A stretch of 64,000 bases of DNA, taken from contig CM042156.1 in the NCBI GenBank assembly GCA_023376005.1, forward strand, positions 46,689,016 to 46,753,015, given 5' to 3'. Positions 57,961 to 64,000 of the stretch are shown in pieces. The translations under genes and the position numbers were made by a program. The notes under the pieces are model-generated. The model saw only the letters and a program-made list of their open reading frames with translations. It was not told the DNA's origin and did not search any database. Source of the DNA: Doryteuthis pealeii. Its lineage: Eukaryota > Mollusca > Cephalopoda > Myopsida > Loliginidae. Positions within the stretch are counted from its first letter, which is position 1, and every line of letters begins with the position of its first letter.

Positions 57961-58343
57961 AAAAGAACTGGTTAAGCATTGTAATTATCTACTTTATATC
58001 TCCTTCCTCACTAAAAACAAAAAAATATTCATCTAAAACTTGTTTGGGTCTTTTTATTTTGTTTGAGGGTGAGTATTGTTGCTGTACATTTAAGAATGAC
58101 CTACAGAAACAACTTCAAAATATTTAGAAAATTTGCTAATGTTAAACGGCAATGAACTTTAAAACAGAAAGTAAACAATCCAATGCAGAGTCGGTGGAAT
58201 AACCAATTGTGTTGTTGAAAATAGAGAACACTGATGGCTCTTGGAGCTTATTAAACGGTTATGGGACTACTTTATCTTTTTTGAAAAATGTCAGTTTTAT
58301 TTTATTCATTTTCTTTATATTTTTTTTTTTTTTTTTTTTTTAG

Positions 58344-58447
58344 GAAAGCAATGTTTTTTTTGTGTTGCGTCAACGTTATTGGACTGTCCAAGCTCTTGTC
58401 GCTGTTGGGTCAAGATGTAAGCAAGCAGATGGTCAAGTTTACAGCAG
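58344..58447 (+). pseudogene. Duplicated, frameshifted copy of DARS1 OB-fold exon (unit 2)
   Basis: Near-identical second copy of the exon at 53,628. Differences are a homopolymer of eight T where unit 1 has TTTCTTT (one base longer), GTTGGG instead of GTTGG (plus one), and one G fewer at the exon/donor boundary (CAG|gtgagt instead of CAGG|gtgagt). Read in the frame set by the preceding DARS1 exon, it reaches a TAA at 58,418-58,420. Splice sites remain plausible, but it cannot encode a working OB-fold. All differences are at or next to short homopolymers, so consensus error is an alternative to real decay. Confidence 0.85.
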
Positions 58448-58689
58448 GTGAGTCTACATCTCCTCATTTCATATAATGTGGAAAAAATATCTTATAATAA
58501 ATTTTGTATGTTATAATTGATACCCACTATTTCAAGATAATTCCATGTTTTCATTGGGTCCATAATTTACTGTTGTTTATCCACCATTTTAAGATGAGTT
58601 TTCATTATCATTCATGCTTTTTATCTGTAGAAACCGACATATAAAATATTTCTGTGAATCACCATTTTCAATTTATTTGTAATACATCA

Positions 58690-59210
58690 TCATCATCATC
58701 ATCATGTTGTGCAATTAGCATGGATATCCATGACAATCACTCGCTAACCTTCCCTATCATTCAGGGAGGTCCTTTACCCAGCATCCTTGCATAGTTGGTC
58801 AATGTAGGTCCTTGGTGGGCAGCCCACATTAGCATGTCCATGTGTTGGCTTCCACAGGAGAATGTCACTTATGAGCTCGTCCTTGCTTCTCCAGCAGTGT
58901 CCAGCATGTCTTGTTCGCCTCACTCGAATGGTTTGTGAGATAGGGGGCAGGTAGCCATACAGCTGTTTCCTTGTGGGGTGCTGTTTCCACAATTTGTTCA
59001 AGACTGCACACAGCATTCTTGTGCAGCTTCCATGTAGCTTATTCTCAAGGCGCTTTGTTAGGGTCCAAGTGGTGCAGCCATACAGCAGTACTGATATAAC
59101 CACAGCCTGGAAGAATCATCGCTTTAACTTGTCAGTGAGATCGGATTTCCATATGACTGATAATTTGTTTGTGGCTGACCATGCCTTTCATATTCATGTA
59201 TTTACATCGC
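58690..59210 (-). mobile_element. RTE-type LINE 3' fragment (unit 2)
   Basis: Counterpart of 53,990-54,500. Here the 109-residue frame (58,774-59,103) is uninterrupted: VLLYGCTTWTLTKRLENKL through ISQTIRVRRTRHAGHCWRSK to DQLCKDAG. A (CAT)n run at about 58,686-58,704 is the element's short-tandem-repeat 3' end. Confidence 0.8.
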
Positions 59211-59884
59211 TTTCTGTGGATGAGATATTGTAATACATAAATGCCAAATTAAGAGAAGAAAAAAAACTATATTTAATCAGATTTTTCTCATGTTAAAAAC
59301 TTGATTTAAAAAAAAAATCTATTATTATATAATAAAATTTTTTTTAAAAAGTACTGAAAATTTGTTGTGATCTATAAATCTGTCTGTTGGCTCTGAGCAG
59401 CTTATTAAACTGTCATGGGGCTATTTTTATTTGGTTTTACTTTGGATATTGATAATTTGGTACTTCAAGTTCTGGCTGTATGTTTATCCTTTTTTTTAAT
59501 CTTTTAATCTAATTAAAAATTTTTAATCAAGTTCAATATTTGACTATATTGTTTTATGATATATCAACTATTTGAAGCAGTATGGAGTTCATTTGTTTCA
59601 TACTGTATTATTATTTTCTTTTAAATGACACAGCAAATTTTTAGCAGATTTTTTCACTAACTTGCTGTCACATTTTATCTTACATTTTATACCTGGCACA
59701 GATACCTGATTTTAGAGAGAGATTTTTTTTTTCCAAGCTTAAAATTTGTACAGTACAATTTATGGTCTTTAGAAGTGACAATTTTTTTACAGGAGTGTGT
59801 GGTTTCAGTTTCATGTGGGCAGCTATAAAGAATTGACTAATTCTAATTGACTCTTTTTTTTAAAATATTTTACTTTTCTTTCAG

Positions 59885-59986
59885 GATCAGCAAGGAATCC
59901 ATTGTTGATATTGAAGCTTATGTACGAACTGTACCACAAAAGTTGAAGCTTGTACCCAGCAAGATGTAGAACTTCATGGACTTCAG
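59885..59986 (+). pseudogene. Duplicated, frameshifted copy of DARS1 OB-fold exon (unit 2)
   Basis: Second copy of the exon at 55,190, with one A missing (CCACAAAAG against CCACAAAAAG), giving 102 bases instead of 103. In the expected phase the shift leads to TAG at 59,967-59,969. Acceptor (ctttcag) and donor (CTTCAG|gttaat) are retained. Either a decayed exon or an uncorrected homopolymer error in a falsely duplicated haplotype segment. Confidence 0.85.
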
Positions 59987-60289
59987 GTTAATAGTTTTTC
60001 TTTTTTTTTTTTTTTTTTTTTTTTACAGTTCTTTTCTTTTTTTGTCTACTCTTTCTTTTTCTTGAGTAATATCTTTTTTTTTATTTATTTATTATTTATT
60101 TTTTTTTTAGCTGTATGTTATAGAAATCTTAGCTTCTTGCAGATCTGAACATTAACACTTTGAGGTGACACAAACCTTTATTGAATCAGTCAAAAAAGAC
60201 AAAAAAACAAACAAACTTGCATATTGTAATAAAGTTGGGTTGCTACACAAGGATTATCAAATACAAAAGATCCCTGAGGATGGCTGGAG

Positions 60290-60405
60290 GGAGTTCCCAT
60301 AGCGTAGTGGCTAACATACTGGACTGTGACATTGTGCAGTGAGTTTGAACTCCAGACATGCTAATATGTTCACTTTTGACTAATACCTTTGGGAAAGGTC
60401 TGAAG
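60290..60405 (+). repeat. SINE-A head fragment (unit 2)
   Basis: Same as 55,548 with B box gtgagtttgaactccag. Confidence 0.75.
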
Positions 60406-60427
60406 GGTCAAGTCTCCAATAAGCACC

Positions 60428-61259
60428 CTAGCTTCTCAAGCTAATCAAACGTTCACATTTTAACTTGTCACTGGTAAGTTCCATTTCAAACATTTGTAAG
60501 CAAAACAACAAATGATTTTTCACATTTATATTGTATCTGACAAAAACAAATTTTACCAATTGTGTGATACTACTTCTGAACATCTTTTTATTCAAATAAA
60601 CAAAAAAATATTTTGTAAATAAAAATTGTTTTGATTTAAATAAGCATATCTATGTTTCTTTTCTGATTAAATAAAGAATTTTAGTATAAATTTTTAGTCT
60701 TTTGTTTTTTGGTAATTTACCATAAGTGTTGAAAAATATAAACTTCTGATTATGATATTCTCTATGATCTCTAGCGCACTATTCTGCATTTGTACCAGTT
60801 TTTAATTTTAATTTAAAAAATCTATTTGGCAGTAATGATAAATTAGTTTTGTTATTGTTCTTTTTCTTTAGTAAATATATACTTTTAAAAATTTTTGAAA
60901 ATATTAATTTTGATCCCATGTTTGGTACACATAATCAAATTAACATTCAATAGCAAAATCTGTTTTTAAATAAAAACTTTTTAATCAGAAGTTTATAAGT
61001 ATTTTTCAACACTTACGATAAATTTAAAAAAAAAACAAAAGATACGTTTTTATACTTATACTGAAATGGTCTTTATCTAATCAGAAAAGAAATGCAGATA
61101 TATTTATTTGAATAAAAGGATGTTGTTTAGAAATGATATCACACAATTTGTATTTGTCAGATAAAATATAAGTGCAAAAACTTGTCTGTTGGTTTTTTTG
61201 AAGTAGAACTTACCGGTGAAGAGTTAAAATGTGAACCTTTGATTAGCTTGACGAGCTTG
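60428..61259. repeat. Large fold-back element (unit 2)
   Basis: Counterpart of 55,687-56,516 with scattered substitutions and indels. Confidence 0.85.
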
Positions 61260-61284
61260 GAAACTTGATCTGGTCTGAACCCTC

Positions 61285-61570
61285 TCATCCCTTAAATAGT
61301 ACCAACCAAAACTGCAGAATTGGAACTTCACCACTAAATGCAATTTAATGTCATACCCAGGATACTAAGACCCTCAGTCACTGCTTTCTAGCACATATAT
61401 TCTAAAAAGGGTGACGGGTTACCATAAAGGCAATAGGGTTGGAACAATGATATAGTTGCTAGAGCTTGATGTGAACAGCTGATTGCCTGGGGAGTGGGGC
61501 GGGGCTCTCTTGACCACCTGTCTAGCCCAAGTAAGGGTCAAGGTAGAGTTGCTTATGGACTACTCAGCCA
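61285..61570 (-). repeat. SINE-D family fragment (unit 2)
   Basis: Counterpart of 56,540-56,830. Confidence 0.7.
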
Positions 61571-61577
61571 TCAGGTC

Positions 61578-61690
61578 CAAGTAAGATGAACAAGGTATGT
61601 TAGACACTACTGGAAAAGCAAGGATGAACTCATTGGACACCTACACATACAGACACCAGAGTAGGCTGGCCAACAAAGATCTACACCCTT
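61578..61690 (+). mobile_element. RTE-type LINE scrap (unit 2)
   Basis: Counterpart of 56,838-56,950. Confidence 0.6.
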
Positions 61691-62069
61691 GTGCAAATTA
61701 ATTGAAACAAAACAAATAACTCTGTTATCATAATATCCGTGATCTCTCTGTAAGGCTAAGTACATATTTTGGTGTAACATCCATTACAGACAATTGGCCA
61801 TAGGACTACTAGACTTACTATACACCACTGCAAATGACCTAATCTGAGGAAAAATATAGAAATTGATTACACCCTGTCACTCCAGTGGATCTAAAACTGA
61901 CCGTATGGTGAAAGAAAAGAAACTAAGGTGGTTGTTTGAATTAATTAGCACAATGGTGTATATCAATGACTCTTAGGGATGGGTGGTGAGAGAGAGAGAC
62001 ACGGGAATCCGAGCAGTCAGCGCAACCTGATGATGATATTTCAAGTGAACCAGTTAATGTTTTTTTTAT

Positions 62070-62117
<48 letters not shown>

Positions 62118-62179
62118 TTGGCAAATTGTGTTGAATGAAATAATTTTTATTCAAATTCTAAATACTTGTTTGTTTTCAG

Positions 62180-62251
62180 GTGTGGGTAGTGAGTGCAGCC
62201 GCACCCCAACTTCCAATGTTGGTTGAAGATGCAGCTCGGCCAGAGACTGAT
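62180..62251 (+). pseudogene. Duplicated copy of DARS1 connector exon (unit 2), sequence intact
   Basis: Same 72 bases as the exon at 57,413, with intact acceptor and donor. As a symmetric phase 0/0 exon it could in principle be added to the mRNA without a frameshift, duplicating 24 residues, or could replace the first copy. Its two partner exons in unit 2 are frameshifted, so it is called here as part of a broken duplicated block. Confidence 0.7.
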
Positions 62252-62569
62252 GTAAGATGATTTCTTCTTCTTCTCCTCCTCTTTCTTCTCCTCTCTCTCT
62301 CTCTCTCTCTGTCTTTTCCCCCCACTCTCTTCATTGACACATACTGCAGTATCATCTATAAATAGTCTTTATTCATTACCACAATCTCTCAACAAATTTT
62401 ACCATTTTAAGAGCTAATAAAATTGAGAAGCTGACATATCTTGTAGACCATTGCAAATAAGTTTGATTCTCACCAAGTGCCCTCACTTGTAGCCCTATGT
62501 TAAATGTAAGGATTTTTTTTTCTTAAGTGCTTTCTGTAGTGCACTGTATATCAAACTTGTCTTGTATGT

Positions 62570-62725
62570 ATTTACCAACTCCTCTGCATGTACAAAATGT
62601 GACACAAGGTCACTTTTGAAGCCGAGTTTAAAAGGTTTGCATTTAAAATTTTTCCTTCTAGACCAGTTGCCATACTGAGGTTAAAGAGCCCAGTTTGCTC
62701 TGGACAGAGAATAATTGGATGCATA
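62570..62725 (-). repeat. SINE-B fragment, inverse (unit 2)
   Basis: Counterpart of 57,785-57,960. Confidence 0.75.
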
Positions 62726-63050
62726 CCTTCCCAAAAAGAACTGGTTAAGCATTGTAATTATCTACTTTATATCTCCTTCCTCACTAAAAACAAAAAAATA
62801 TTCATCTAAAACTTGTTTGGGTCTTTTTATTTTGTTTGAGGGTGAGTATTGTTGCTGTACATTTAAGAATGACCTACAGAAACAACTTCAAAATCTTTAG
62901 AAAATTTGCTAATGTTAAACGGCAATGAACTTTAAAACAGAAAGTAAACAATCCCAATGCAGAGTCAGTGGAATAACCAATTGTGTTGTTGAAAATAGAG
63001 AACACTGATGGCTCTTGGCAGCTTATTAAACGGTTATGGGACTACTTTTA

Positions 63051-63771
63051 CTTGGTTTTACTTTTGATATGAACAATCTGCTGCTTCAAGTTCTAGTTAT
63101 ATCAAAAGCTTATGTATTTTTTTTTTTTTTTTTTTTAATTTAAAATTTAAAAAAATCGGATCAGAAGTTGATTTAAAAAAAAAAATTAAGTTTTGTTTAT
63201 ATACATATATATTTAACACACTCCACATAAGAAGGATGCTACTCAATGTTTAGACTGGTAACTTTGTTACATGGCAACCAGTCTAGAAGAAAAACTTTGA
63301 ACCTGCTAAACTTAGTATGGCTTTAAGCAAACTTTTCCAGTTTAAAAAGCTAACTCATACTATGCAATTCATTTTTTTTTATTTAAAAAAAATTTTCTCT
63401 GTAAAAACTTAATTTAAAAACTTAAGAAAAAAAAAAAAAGTTCATTTATCTTTGATTTAATCCCTCTAAACGATTTGTGTCTTAATCCCCTTAAATCATT
63501 TGTGTCTTAATCCCAGATAACTAAATGAAATGATTTGTCTAATCATTTGTAGAAGAATCAAATAAGTTTAAGAATTTTTCAAAATGTCAGAATTTTTTGT
63601 TGAAACACCAAATATACTTGGAATCAACAAAATGAATATTTGTGAATTTTCTCCGTAAGAGTACAACCACCCACACCACCACCACCACCAACCATTGATG
63701 TTGAGTTTCTCCCTCCTAATTTTGTTCTGAAATTCCTTATTCACTCACTTTGCTTCCTTTCATATTCACAG
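63051..63771. other. Intron end before motif 1 exon
   Basis: A/T homopolymers, a weak SINE-B-like scrap at about 63,210-63,330 and a short (CCA)n run near 63,670-63,690. Ends in the acceptor tattcacag. Confidence 0.55.
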
Positions 63772-63940
63772 GAATTAGCTAAAGTGAATCAAGATACACG
63801 TCTTGATAATCGTGTCCTTGATTTACGAACAACAACCAGTCAAGCAATATTTAAACTGCAAGCCGGCATCTGTGCTCTCTTTAGAAAATTCCTCACACAG
63901 CAAGGATTTGTTGAAATACACACACCCAAAATTATTTCTG
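63772..63940 (+). CDS. DARS1: DARS1 exon: hinge and class II motif 1
   Basis: Last coding exon in the window: 56 codons plus one base, phase 0 in and phase 1 out. It begins [20 protein letters not shown], the conserved hinge of cytosolic AspRS, and continues to [12 protein letters not shown]. That is class II synthetase motif 1, with the invariant proline that packs at the dimer interface. The acceptor is tattcacag and the donor TCTG|gtgagt. Motifs 2 and 3 and the rest of the catalytic domain lie to the right of the window. The phase fits either copy of the preceding exon. Confidence 0.96.
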
Positions 63941-64000
63941 GTGAGTTCTTTGTCCTGTTGGTTTAAAAAAAAAAAAAAATTTTTTTAATGCTTTTCAAAT

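Larger units (their letters stand above)
53557..58273. repeat. Tandem duplication, unit 1 (about 4.7 kb)
   Basis: First of two direct copies running from just before the exon at 53,628 to the sequence ending gggactactttatc. It contains three intact DARS1 exons, a LINE fragment, an 830-base fold-back element, a SINE-A piece, a SINE-D piece and a SINE-B piece. Exon spacing to unit 2 is 4,716, 4,695 and 4,767 bases, so the copies differ by many small indels, mostly in homopolymers and the CT microsatellite. Confidence 0.92.
58274..63050. repeat. Tandem duplication, unit 2 (about 4.75 kb)
   Basis: Second copy, starting ttttttgaaaaatgtcag and ending at the second gggactactttt. It has a longer CT microsatellite near 62,074 and a small inserted stretch near 61,957-61,975. 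Its exon copies carry frameshifts, yet its LINE fragment is open where that of unit 1 is shifted, so unit 2 is not uniformly the worse sequence. Confidence 0.92.

Overview
The window is animal nuclear DNA: very AT-rich, with long introns full of microsatellites, several tRNA-derived SINE families, LINE remnants and fold-back elements. The only protein-coding gene I can support is cytosolic aspartyl-tRNA synthetase (DARS1), on the + strand. Six coding exons read through in matching splice phase, from the lysine-rich N-terminal extension to motif 1 of the class II catalytic domain. The first exon lies upstream or was not recognised; the rest of the catalytic domain lies beyond the right edge. 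The SINE-rich, AT-rich texture and the LINE/SINE types suggest a mollusc, most likely a coleoid cephalopod such as an octopus. That is inference; no species marker is present.

Layout. 1-10,378: left flank or intron with a LINE fragment fused to a 5S rRNA-like sequence, two copies of a short TIR element, a fold-back element and SINEs. 10,379-10,505: exon with the N-terminal helix and a CAG/polyQ run. 10,506-35,457: a 25 kb intron with many mobile-element fragments, including a GC-rich dimeric insertion flanked by target-site-like repeats, a TTAA-flanked MITE and a Tigger-like MITE. 35,458-35,623: exon starting the OB-fold domain. 35,624-53,627: an 18 kb intron with fold-backs, a 29-bp minisatellite, a CR1-like LINE fragment and SINEs. 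53,557-63,050: a tandem duplication of about 4.7 kb. Unit 1 carries three intact OB-fold exons; unit 2 carries frameshifted copies of the same exons. 63,772-63,940: the hinge/motif 1 exon.

The most notable points are the out-of-phase tandem duplication of the three OB-fold exons, the LINE/5S junction, the GC-rich dimeric insertion, the 3' tail shared by two SINE-like families, and the number of long inverted repeats in one pre-mRNA, which are candidate A-to-I editing substrates. Minor repeats will have been missed, and repeat boundaries are approximate to about 5-20 bases.
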